Source: Alitta virens (lineage: Eukaryota > Annelida > Polychaeta > Phyllodocida > Nereididae). Taken from it: a stretch of 64,000 bases of DNA. The stretch lies in assembly GCA_932294295.1 (NCBI GenBank), contig OW028585.1, forward strand, positions 16,060,360 to 16,124,359. The letters are read 5' to 3'. The stretch's first letter is position 1. Each line of letters begins with the position of its first letter. Position numbers and translations under genes: made by a program. The notes beneath the pieces are model-generated. The model made no database searches, was not told where the DNA came from, and was given only the letters and a program-made list of their open reading frames with translations. Shown here in pieces: positions 12,101 to 22,700 of this stretch.

Positions 12101-15100
12101 ATGTCCTAATGTACTTATTATATGTTTAAATTCTGCCAAAGAAAAATTTAAAATTTCCACACAATTTTGTGGTAATGTGTCAATGCAAAACAAAACATGC
12201 CATAACGTTTTTATTCTATTAACATAATTATATGTATAATATCTGCCAAAAATTATTTTCCAACACAATTTTGCAGCTATGCATGACCTACTTTTCTCTG
12301 GCCCCATCTGCTCTGGACACTCAGTCGACTTCTCCGAGTCTCCGCCGTGTCAATTACGTCATCGTGGATCAAACTCGCGGTGTGAATCATCTCCGCAATT
12401 TCTGCGATTTGTCTTTGTGATGTCAGTAGTGGCCTGTCACAAAAAAGTTTCATTAATGTTAAATTTAATTTGTATTTATTTTTGTTAATATGATAAAGCA
12501 AAATGTAGACAATTCTTACTCATAATAATTATTACAGTGGGCCAAAATGTTTTCAGTGGAAGTGGAAGTATTCCTAGAAGTGGAATTACGTTATATTTGC
12601 TTGCACAAAGATAAGTCTATAATTATTTTCTACTTTCACAGCTATTCAAGTTTCGGTTTTTAGCACAAAAGACACCCACCCTGGACTGACGGAAGTGTGT
12701 TTGTTCACTGCTCTTGCCATCAGCATGACGATCATAGGGCGGATGGCTTTGCCCTGGCCGTCAAAGTGGTACGTGGCGATGTCTTGCAGCTCTGCACAAC
12801 TGCATGCTAAGGCCTGAAAGAAAAGAAATACCAGATATTGACACGTTTTAGTGGCTGTAATAATCGTAGGAAAAACTAGAAATGAAGAAAGTAATGGATG
12901 TCGTATCAACTGCATGCTAAGGCCTTATGGAAAAGAAATACGAGATATTGAGTCATAATTTTGACACATGTGCGTAAATACTAGAAATGGACAAAGTAAT
13001 GGATAAATTTGCACTATCTTATGATGTTTCGCCTACATTTGATGGTAATAATAAAAGGTTTGGTAGTGGCCGAGCCATAAAAACAACATTATAATTATAC
13101 CATGGCTGATAAAATCTTCTTATTCTCCACCTAGATGGTCTGAGCGGGTAATAACCAAATGATAATGTTTGGATATCTCCCTCGTCAGTGCAAACAGTTC
13201 CTTACTTTCATAAGAGCAGTTAAACAAATCAAACAAATTACTATATTAATATGGCTGGTGTAGTATAAGTTAGATGCGGCATCAGGATATAACCAACAAA
13301 AATGTTAGTTAACTCTCTCCTACTCGGTGTATAACTATTACTTATATTATGACCTCAGATTAGAGCTAGAAATCGCTCTAGTTTTTTGCAATCGATTAAT
13401 CGAAACATTTGGCAAACCAATTAACGATTACTAATCAATTATTTAATAAAACCTGCACACACGGTTAATGCAATGCTACGTCAAAGAAATGGGGATTTTT
13501 TTTCTCTAATAATATCATAATTTACATTTTCTGTGAAGCAGGAGTGTTCCTTTCAGATAAACTTATTAGTACTTTCAGCGCAACCCAAGTGGCAGCGCAT
13601 GACAGCGGAAGCCATCTGGCAGATTTTCGTAGAAAAATGGGGGGAAAAGTGTAGTATAGCGGACCCAAATTTATGACCGTATTTATAAGCCACGATGCAA
13701 GGCCTTTGACGTCAAATGCTTGGATTCAATATGTGACGTCACAAACAAACGGCGTCAGAAAATGGGCGATAATGCGGCGCGCAAAATTCTCTAGGTCACA
13801 AAAAAGTAATCGAGATTCGATAAATCGAGAATCGCCGAGAATCGTCGAGCCCTACCTCAGATGCAGAATTAAGAGTTACAGAAGTTATCAGCAAAGTTGT
13901 GGGTGTCAACAAAGTTGCAGGTGAAAATAAAGACGTCTAGCTGTGGATCGATCCCAAAATATAATAGTTTTTTGTCATTCAGAATGTTTTGGATCAGCCC
14001 CTGGACGTCGTTTTTAAGTACCGCAACTTCGCTGACGGCTGCACCTTTTGTCGACGGGTGCTGTCGTTCAATGCAACCCACCTGGCGTATATTTTGAAAA
14101 AGATTCCGCAGATCTGACTCCACCAAGGAGAACGGGTCGTGTTGGGCATTTTGATTTGCGGCAGTACTGCAGCCTCGGGTGGGAAGACATGAATTTGTAT
14201 GGACAGATGACGATGGAAAAGATTGCTGAAAACAAAAATTAAAACATCCATTCACTTCAGCAAAAATTAAAACATCCATTCACTGGTTTGTGATAGCTCT
14301 TATAATATGTATAGTTCTTTACTGCATTATGTAATACTACATTGTCCATACAAAAATGCATGAATACAATATACAGACATGCCAAGTCTCACGCATGTGG
14401 CGTGAGACTCACAATTTCAGCTACTCTCTCACACTCTCACGCCATAAACTGCCATAGATGGCGTTCAGCATGTACTGATAGGTGCTGCCACCTGTCAATT
14501 ATTTCTAAAATTTTGTTTTTATAAAGCTGAGGCCCAGTAAGGGCTCCTTAATTCTCATTAATTTGCCTCTGGTAATGAATCTAGCCTCTCGGTGTCAATA
14601 TAAAAATACATCCATCTGTCATTAATTTTTCTATAATAATTGACTGATTGACAGGGAAAATATGCGGTTCATACAGCCCAAAGTCAGCTTATACAGTCTC
14701 ACTCTTTCAAAACCACAAACATATTTCTCGCTCTTCAAGCCTGTCCAAACCAAGGACAATAACTTGGCATCTCTGAATATGTGCTACAAAAACCATAGAT
14801 CTAAGTATGACAGAATCTACCTTCTGTGTCTACATTGTCACGTTGTCATCTATCCTACCTGGATACAGCTGTAGCCATTATTATAATTTGAATGTGACAA
14901 CTTGCAGTTGCTTGCACAACACCAGAACTGTTGCATAAATGTCAAAAATGACAAGTGTCCCTGTCAGACTTGACAGTTGTTTAAAAAGCACTAACCACTT
15001 CTAACCATGGCTGCGACGAAAACAATCATTGCCTCAGTAACACAGCCACTCTTAAAACTCAAATCAAGTGGAAATATTAAATATAACACCCCTCAGTTAC

Positions 15101-15342
15101 AATATTTACTTCCAATTTGAGCAGACGACATTTGCAAGGTTACAGAACATCTTGAGGTCAAGTCAGAATGCTTAGTTCCTCACCTGAATACTCCCTGAGG
15201 TAGGTTTGTATGAATTGAAAATGTTGCTATGATACTTCTTCTGGTATTTCACTGTCGAAAAACATCGTTCACAATTTTGTAAAGTTCTAAATAATGTTTT
15301 ATTTCGAACGAATCCACGTGCGATCGTAACGCCGGAAGCCAT
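9197..15342 (-). CDS. PDSS1: Decaprenyl/trans-prenyl diphosphate synthase subunit 1
   Basis: Catalytic subunit that extends farnesyl/geranylgeranyl diphosphate with isopentenyl diphosphate to make the ubiquinone side chain in mitochondria; in animals it pairs with PDSS2. Ten exons, minus strand: 15342-15184, 14225-14082, 12813-12680, 12433-12292, 11919-11808, 11324-11215, 10992-10912, 10710-10597, 9599-9519, 9337-9197. All have GT-AG borders and phases that agree, giving 405 aa. Residues 1-53 are basic and Ser/Thr-rich without acidic clusters early on, like a mitochondrial presequence. The first Asp-rich motif (IHDDVID) has DDVID at 170-174; the second (LVDDLLDF) has Asp 297, 298 and 301. LGSKENENERF, GKPTAADLRLGLATAPVLFA and the SDGVAQT C-terminal exon are all diagnostic. 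No frameshift or stop is seen. A possible poly(A) signal (AATAAA on minus) lies at 8903-8908. The ATG was chosen because it opens the presequence in phase with exon 2. Confidence 0.95.
9649..10090. repeat. Interspersed repeats in the PDSS1 intron (exons 8-9)
   Basis: A CAGGGTTCCCAC start at 9649 matches the end of the miniature transposon at 51621 and a relative near 48530. It is followed by a separate block (about 9805-10065) of unknown repeat type. No exon is needed here to complete PDSS1. Confidence 0.4.
10163..10458. repeat. Copy B of the ~296-bp direct duplication
   Basis: Nearly identical to 8523-8818. It lies inside the intron between PDSS1 exons 8 and 9. Position 10459 onward is not shared, so the duplication boundary falls within the coding-looking segment described next. 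Confidence 0.9.
10312..10596 (-). other. In-frame extension of PDSS1 exon 8 (possible alternative end)
   Basis: If the exon 8 donor at 10596 is not used, the PDSS1 frame stays open for about 94 more codons to a stop at 10312. The translated segment looks protein-like (YYLVLENYQAKGLFKHESFS, then a VYSQGAAITELLGSM block). An acceptor-like sequence (cttggacag) sits at about 10572 and a donor (CAG|gtaaat) near 10333, so it could instead be an exon from another gene. I do not recognise the product. Confidence 0.4.
13361..13854. mobile_element. hAT-type miniature transposon (MITE)
   Basis: The 494-base element begins TAGAGCTAGAAATCG and ends CGTCGAGCCCTA. It is flanked by a perfect 8-base target-site duplication CCTCAGAT at 13353-13360 and 13855-13862. 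Imperfect inverted ends and 8-base duplications are the hallmark of hAT elements. It has no transposase and lies in the PDSS1 intron between exons 2 and 3. Its interior (from 13652) carries a piece of a second MITE family (tatagcggaccc), also seen at 36783 and 44882. Confidence 0.85.
13652..13790 (+). repeat. Partial copy of the GTGCAGTATAGCGGACCC MITE
   Basis: Starts GTGTAGTATAGCGGACCC and continues with TGACGTCAC motifs like the copies at 36783-37095 and 44882-45173. The right inverted end is absent, so this copy is truncated. It is nested in the hAT MITE. Confidence 0.7.
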
Positions 15343-15673
15343 GGCAAAAATGCCATTATCAAAAAGTTGGCAGGTGGCAGCACTACAATTTCAGCGCCCT
15401 CTCGTGGAATGGCAAATTTATCATGTGACATCTGACATCACGCGTAAAGGTCAGTGCTAGTTAGCGTCAAGCCGACGATGAAAGGCAGCTGCTCAGTCGA
15501 TTTGAGGCCCTTTTGGGTATTATACAAAACTATTTCACGAATGTCGGCGGTATATATGCAGAAGTTGAGCGGATAACCTACTTTTCTACTGCCGGCCCTT
15601 CAGTTATGGTAAGTGGTTTTTTGTTTAGCTAGATGGAGCATGGAGTGCATAATAATTCAATAAAAATTTACAG

Positions 15674-15934
15674 AACCAGCGTGCCATTAGGACCAACAAT
15701 GACCTCGAGGGATGGCACCGAGGACTGAACTACCGGGCCAATGCAAACAGTCTTGGACTTTACAAACTTTTACATCTGCTGAATAAAGATAGCATGTTTC
15801 TAACATTTCAGACAGCTCTAGTTGCCAATGAAGATTTGACACGATATCAACGCACAAAGTACACTCGGCTGCAGAACAAAATTTTTGAACACTGGGAATC
15901 TTTTATTGGGGGGACCATGTCATCCATGGAATAG
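15674..15934 (+). pseudogene. MULE-like transposase C-terminal exon
   Basis: An 86-residue frame beginning after a splice acceptor (tttacag) and ending in TAG. It carries RTNNDLEGWHRGLNYR, the TNN-x-EGWH signature found near the C-terminus of many animal MULE transposases, often those with FLYWCH fingers. A possible preceding exon piece ends at a GTAAGT donor at 15610, in phase. The catalytic core and DNA-binding domain are missing from the window. It lies between the PDSS1 start and the right inverted repeat at 16193, on the opposite strand to PDSS1, which ties the inverted repeats to a MULE. Confidence 0.65.
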
Positions 15935-16192
15935 ATAAAAAAAAGTGTCTACCTTTAATGGACCTGTAGAGTAAGAATGTCTCTGTATATCATCTGTATG
16001 TATCTAGTCTAAGCTATATTTATAATTTAAAAAAAATTTTTATTGTCAATATATATCTATTTGATTAATACACAAATATTATATTGAATAAATAACAAGT
16101 CCCCTGGCATTCCTGTTAGTCAATATTTCTTGGTTTTATGGTGTAATTTCACTTGTGCGCTTAATGTTATTGACAATATATATCTATTTGAT

Positions 16193-16303
16193 TTCGGGTG
16201 ACGAACAGACTACTTTCTAGTGACGAACGGACTTATTTACGGTGACGAACGGACCCGTTTTCCGTGGGACGAAACGCGCAGTGACAAATCGACCTGCTAC
16301 CCT
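16193..16303 (-). repeat. Right inverted repeat of the MULE-like element
   Basis: Reverse complement of 6891-7000, with GTGACGAAC motifs spaced along it and ending CCTGCTACCCT. It sits 259 bases after the MULE-like exon, where a 3' terminal repeat is expected. Confidence 0.75.
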
Positions 16304-16899
16304 CTGATTAATGACACTGAGTGATTGACAAGGGCTTTAAAGGTGTTAATCCCCTTTGTTAACTCAGGTCAGATGAGTTGTGAAGTCTCAAACATCGCTC
16401 AAGTGTCAAGCTTATTTCAATTAACTTGACATTTCTCATTTTGCATGACACATGTAAATTTCCTGGATCATTTGCTTTTTTTTTTTAGAAGACTTAAGAG
16501 TATATATATTATAATTCAGTGAATTTGTCAACATAATATGCACAAACAGGCCTGGTCACTATATAGTCAGAACATATATATATGCGGCAATATTTTCATT
16601 TTATGTTGGCACACTATTTCGACCATACTTAATACTTTATTTTTGTTATGTAGGGATGTTGAGGAAGTTAGTGGATCAAGATTAAAGAGTGTTTTTAAGG
16701 CTATATGTTGCAAAATTTCAATCCTTTTTAAATGTCTTTTGGCAGCTATTCCATAAATACAATTCCACGCTTAATCTTTGAATGAAAACAAGCATTTTTC
16801 CTTTGTTTGTCACTTTATTCGTTATGATTTTAAATGCACTAATTACTTTAACTAGTCCGTTGCATCGTTGTTATATGTGCTCATTGAATTTTAGTTTGA
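16304..16899. other. Non-coding spacer
   Basis: AT-rich DNA with a short T-tract near 16480 and (TA)-rich stretches. No coding, RNA or repeat structure stands out. Confidence 0.5.
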
Positions 16900-17990
16900 G
16901 TCTAGAATGACACCCAAATATATTGCTGTATTTTTCCTATGGATGATGTTATCACTTACTTTTATTTGCATTTTTTAGGTCATTAAATATATAGACTAGG
17001 AAGAGAACTGGGCCCAAGACACACCCTTGTGGTACACCCATTTTAACAGTTTTTGAGTCTGATTTTCCTTTTTTTTTATTTATACATACTGTTTCCTATT
17101 AGTAAGAAACAATTTTATCAATTCAATGGCTGGTCCTCTTATGTCATATTTTTCTAGTTTTGTAACTAATATATCATGTTTTACGAGGTCAAATGCCTTC
17201 GTTAAGTCTAGGAGTATTCCAATTGTCATTTCTTTATTTTCTATTGATTGCAATGTCAATGACGTTGAGTGGTTTTTTCTAAATCCAAACTGACTGTTAT
17301 GAAAAGGATTTTGCTTTTCTAAGAAAGTGTACACTCTATTGTAAATAACTTTTAATATTATAATAATTTGGATCATCAGTATTTTTGCCCTTGTGAATTT
17401 GAATTACCTTGCCTGTTTTAAGGGCACCTGGATATTTCCCTGTTTTTAATATCTGGTTGCGTAGGTGAACCAGAGGTATTAGGCTATAACAGTGCTTAAG
17501 AATTTTATTTGAGATTTCATCATCACCCGGTACTTTTCTATTTTTGAAATCAGAAATTATTCGTTGTATTTCTGTTTGATTTGTAGGGCATTTGTACATA
17601 CTGCTTTTGTATGATGTCCTTAAGTAATTTTGAAATTTCGATTGTCCTACAATAATATTATGGTGTTTTTAAATTTTTTATTTGATTTCCTACATTTATA
17701 AAATGATCACACAGTGCACTAGCAATTTCTTTGTCACCAGTAAATACTTTTCCTTTGTTTGTTATTTTGTTTATTTCTTTTTTGGCTTTTGTCTTTTTAG
17801 GATTAATATATAATTGAAATTTTTCTTCTTTTCAAATTTGAAATTTTTCTTCTTTTCGTCTTTCAGATGTTGACAGTACATTTCCTCAGCTTTTATTACG
17901 CTTGTTAAAATATTTCTGTTGGTCTTGTAAATAGTTTTATTCCTTTCTGTCAAGCCTATTTTGTCTTTCCCTTGTTCGCACAAGTGACAT
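16900..17990 (-). pseudogene. Non-LTR retrotransposon (LINE) reverse transcriptase relic
   Basis: Minus-strand fragments in different frames read like the reverse transcriptase of a Jockey/CR1-type LINE. The fragment at 17336-17599 has the KVPGDDEISNKILKH block. The fragment at 17080-17376 has SQFGFRKNHSTS followed by LDLTKAFDLVKHDIL. Just downstream, near 17040, the GVPQGCVLGPVLFLVYIF block appears in another frame. The catalytic YxDD box was not found. There are frameshifts between blocks and no endonuclease, so the copy is 5' truncated and dead. Confidence 0.85.
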
Positions 17991-19168
17991 ATCAGTTCAC
18001 GGTTGGCAAGTAACGTAATGCTAGATCATTGATGCAAAAATATTTAGATTTAACTTATATTGTACTGATATATGATATTGTAAAAACTGTTAAAATGTCA
18101 AAACAAAAGTGTGCAGAAAAAGTTAATTTCATTTGTGAATTTCAGAGGAAGCATTGATCATCCCCCCCCCCCCCCCCTCCTTTCCCAAAAGTTTGGGGGG
18201 GGGGTTATATATATATATTCCCCATCCCCCCCTCCCCCCCTGAATTTAGACGCCCCTAGCTGGGTTCTTACTTAGCCCGACAACCGGCCTGGACCAAAGC
18301 GGTGTTCAGGCTAGGTTCTTACTATGCTGCTCCAAGAAGCTATTATAATGTCTGCCTCATTAGATCTGCAGGTTAGTGTCTTTTGTTGAACTTCTCCCAT
18401 CAGGGCCTCTGTCACTACGCCCTCTGGTGTATTTGCAGGATTTCAACGTTTGGCTACACCGCGCTTGTGGCTGTTTAGTGAACACCGATTTGTGACAAAA
18501 CTTGGAGCTGTGCTGACGATGTAAATTGTTCGTCTTATTTCTGCCAACATTTTCAGTAAATTCCATGTTTTTACAAGTAAGTGACTTATGATATCGTTCT
18601 TCAGGTGTTTTGGAACACTATGCTGCAGATTTTACGTGTTGACAATCTGAGGAAGGGTGAGAAATTGTGATGGAATTTGTCAACACCAAATTCGTGAAAT
18701 TGGATAATTCGGAATTCAATGATCAAATTTGGTTATTTTATGTATCGGAATTAAATATGTGTCAAAACGTGTACTCTTGCATTTTGTATTGTTGTAACTT
18801 GTAATGACTCATGCCTTGACGACTATGTAATACTATGCAGTATTATAAACAGTATTTTAAACATTAGTTCTAAGTTCGGACATTCTGCTTGGCAATGCAT
18901 CAATAATCAATAAAATCAAGTCACAAGTTCCTATGAATCATATCATGAATGTAGGATCGTAAAATAGTTTAAATACTGCGTAAAATGTCAAATGGGTTAA
19001 AATATTTTAGTTTCATAACAAGTGAAAAATGTGTGAACAACTCCCAACAAGTTTATCACACAAAACCTGAAAATCATTTTTTATGCACAACTGACATTAA
19101 TATGTTATAGAACTGTTACCTGTCCTTAAAACAGGCACTTCGTACTCCACAAGCTGTAAATTCATTAG
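17991..19168. other. Spacer between PDSS1 and WDSUB1; candidate 5' exon
   Basis: Contains a poly-C/poly-G patch (about 18163-18240). A less AT-rich stretch (18240-18575) ends in a strong donor (CAA|GTAAGT at 18576). WDSUB1 coding sequence starts five bases after a splice acceptor at 19740, so an upstream non-coding first exon must exist. This stretch is a candidate, but only transcript data can show it. Confidence 0.3.
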
Positions 19169-19532
19169 TAGTGATGTCACGATGATCGATTATACTCGAT
19201 CATTGGTCGTTTTTATAGTCAATTTTTTTAAAATAATATTTTAAAAACGCATCAGTTGGTTATCAAAAAATTCAAAGAAATCTTATTGCACTTCCTCCTC
19301 TCAGGAGTTTCATATGATCATAAATAACTTGAGATATTATAAGATAAATTACTTGAGAGAGATATTATGAATTGTATTTACATACAGAGGCCTTTAATCA
19401 TCTTGGACAAGCTATTTATGATAGGGCGACTACTCAAATACGAACTGCACCCGAACCGACTAAAAGTCGATCATCGCTTGGTGCACTCAAACCGATGATT
19501 GACTACGAAAATGTAACTGATGGACATCACTA
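19169..19532. mobile_element. Miniature transposon, hAT-like ends
   Basis: Begins TAGTGATGTCACGATGATCG and ends GATGGACATCACTA, giving imperfect inverted ends. The 8-base flanks share only TTCA, so a duplication is not clear. Part of its interior (19163-19350) matches 43785-43990 in inverted orientation, showing a dispersed family. Confidence 0.55.
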
Positions 19533-19740
19533 TTCACGCTAGTATTTTCACCCCTCTATTAAATGGTTATCTGTTTTAATTTAAGGACAGATCAATCTAT
19601 TCTCCAAGGTGACCTCTCAACACACATTTGACTGTAACTATTAATTTAATAATTGTACCTTGAGCAACCAATGGGCTTATTATTTCATATTGTAGTAGCC
19701 AAAACTTGTAATTCACTAATTTGTTCTACTTTTGTTTCAG

Positions 19741-22700
19741 CGATTATGACGGCCGAAACCAGTCCAAACAAAGTGGCTCACCTTTCCTGTACGATAGGAT
19801 CGCATTTTGGCGATGTAAACTGGGTCGACTTCTCTTCATCCGTATTGGCCACGTGTTCTGGGGACAAATCTATCCGTCTTTGGAATATCGGAGACTTTTC
19901 TGAACTTTCTAGCTCCCCGTTGCTCGGTCATTCTTATGCGATCCACAATTGTGTATTTTCGCCAGACGGTGGGACGCTAGCCACTTGCTCAACTGACGGC
20001 AAATTAATTCTGTGGGATCCGTCGACAGGTCACAAACTCTTTACGCAACAACACCCCAGCAATTCCAGTATACGGACGTGCCGGTTTTCTCATGACGGGA
20101 GCAGACTTGTCACCGGCAGCGATGATGAGACCATGTTTTTGTGGGATGTGTCAACTATGCAACCCATTCGGTAAAATTTATTCTCTGAAATATTTTTCTC
20201 ATTATCTTTGGTCTATTTAAAAATAGTATTAGTAAAAATTAATCATATTGTTAACTTTGTATTGCCTGATTTTCAAGGTGACGATACTATGTAGTGTATT
20301 AGAGGAATAGGTTTATTGACAAAGAAACTGACTCTGTGAGTTCTCCGTTTATCTAATTTATCTGTACTGATATGGGGGAGCTGTTTACTCAGCAATGAGG
20401 CTTTTAGTGCAAAAATCCGGTCCGCATTAATTGTTCTTCTACGCGAAAGGTTAATTTAGCAGCAACTCGATAGTGTCACTGTGTTGTCCCGAACTGAAAA
20501 ATGTTTCTAATGCAGCGTGATATTATAATAAATATCGCTCATATTCGTGCACACTACATATGGCCGTTCAGCACATTTTGAGCCATGTTACAAACTTGTA
20601 GGTTATATGTATTGATTTGGACAGGGTTTTTGAAGGAGCCGCGCCATGCCCCATAAGCGCATTCTGCCAAAAAATGGCGCATTATATTGAGCAAGGCAGG
20701 GGACATAAGCCACATGTGGTTTTGTAGGAGTTGTACACATTTAGTCGTACTTGATTGAAGACATTCTGGTTGATGAACATGTAAACCGAGAGTACAAAAA
20801 GCAACCATGGTCAGTTATGATTTATGTCAGTGGCAAGATGTATACGTAATTTCAGAAACAGGAACGAGAATGGATAATTTCTTATCATGCCTATAAGAAT
20901 TTCTTGATGGTCATACCAAAATTCTAAAACAAATTCATTATTCAGGAAGATACATCTTACTTAAATATATTATTGGATATGTAAATACAAGTATATCGAA
21001 TGTATTGGCAATATGTGTCATCTCAATCAGGGCAAGTAAGATTCTTAGGGGGACAAGTAAAACTCCAAAGTTACTTGTCCGAGGGAGAAGTAGATGGAAA
21101 AGTTATGTTGAGCCCTGGACCTGGGTACAATATATATATATATATATATATTTAATCATACTCTTCAGGGAAGGTATACATTTTATAAGTGCAAAGATTA
21201 AAAAATCATTGTCCCAGGCCGAGGCACCTTTCATGAGCATCATCCCAGCTGGATGTCGTTCGGATGAGAAGTTAAAAATTGGTATCTGAACGTGATTATC
21301 GCCTCAATATAGGCACTCGTTACAGTATGTTACATTATAGGCACTCATTACAGTATGTCTATTCCCACCTAGTGAATCTCCCAACCCGTGGGTTCTGGTT
21401 TGTGCATGCCATGCCCGAAATTAAGGGAAGAGCTTTTCTTTTTTTTGCTTTTTTGCCCTATATGCCTCTATTTAGTATTTAGGTGCCCTAATATCCTTGT
21501 GTGCCATGCCCATATCAAATCCTGGCTGGAACACTGATTGTTGTGCGAATGCAGGCTGGTAGCCAGGCTGAGGCAGAGGAGCCGTCACCTCCTCTGATTT
21601 TGGGACAAATTAACACATTTTTTGGCAAAATTGGTTATAAATTTGTGTTTGATGGACTTTTTTTTATTAATATAACATTTGTGACTTGCCTTTGTACATA
21701 AACTAAAGGAAAACTATTGAGTGTACATCTCTTGCTTGCAATTAGTTTAGAAGTTATAAGCCTTATTGAACTGGTGCAAGTGAAGGCCATGAAAGTAGGA
21801 TTTCGCCTCCCCTATTTTTGAAGTCTGGCTACGGCCCTAAAATGTCAGAATTGTCTATTAATTTTTTTTGCAAATAAATATCATGAACACTGGGACACTG
21901 AAGTTGTTTGTCACACTGACCAGCTCGGGAGTTGGATCAATTAGGCCTCGGCAATGGACTGCAAACATTTACGAAGAGCATTGGAGTGTTTATTGATTTT
22001 GCACTGATGAATGCAATATTAATATGACTGAAGGCATCAGTTGCAGGGTGGAGCATTGTTTCCAGGCATATTTTATCAAATGTCAGGCACACTTGACAAG
22101 GAATGGAATAATCTATGCCCAACTATCTTGGAATTGTACAAATCCATCAGATAGTCCGGTGTTGACCGGCTGAAACCCATTCTATCTTGTGCCAAAATAT
22201 TCAGAAATATTCAGAAATGACACTCATTTTGCTCTATTTTAGGGCTTTGTTGACCTAAAATGAGTACCATGGCAACCAATTTAGATTTTTGCTCAATTAT
22301 AGGAAAATGTTGGTTTCTTCCATAACTTAGTGGTTACTAATCACAATTGACTAATATTTGTCCCAAAAGTCACTCAATGCTAATTAGTCTAGGAGATAAC
22401 AGAAAAATTGTGCAAAGGATGATACAAGCATCAAACTTGGCACACTTGTTCTCCAAGTAATACTAATCAAATCTGCCCGATTGGCCAATAGAAAATCCAA
22501 GATGGTGGCCATTTTTCAAGATGGCCACCAAATTAGCCGCCCGAAGTTCATATTTTGCTTAAAAGTATTTGTAGTTGCCCAATTTGCATGATCTAGGTGT
22601 GAATTCCTATGTTTTCAAGCCTGCTGAAGTTGATTTTCCTGTTTATAAAGCATGCCAACACATATTTTTCTCACTTTGCACATTTGTTTAGGATTTTCAT

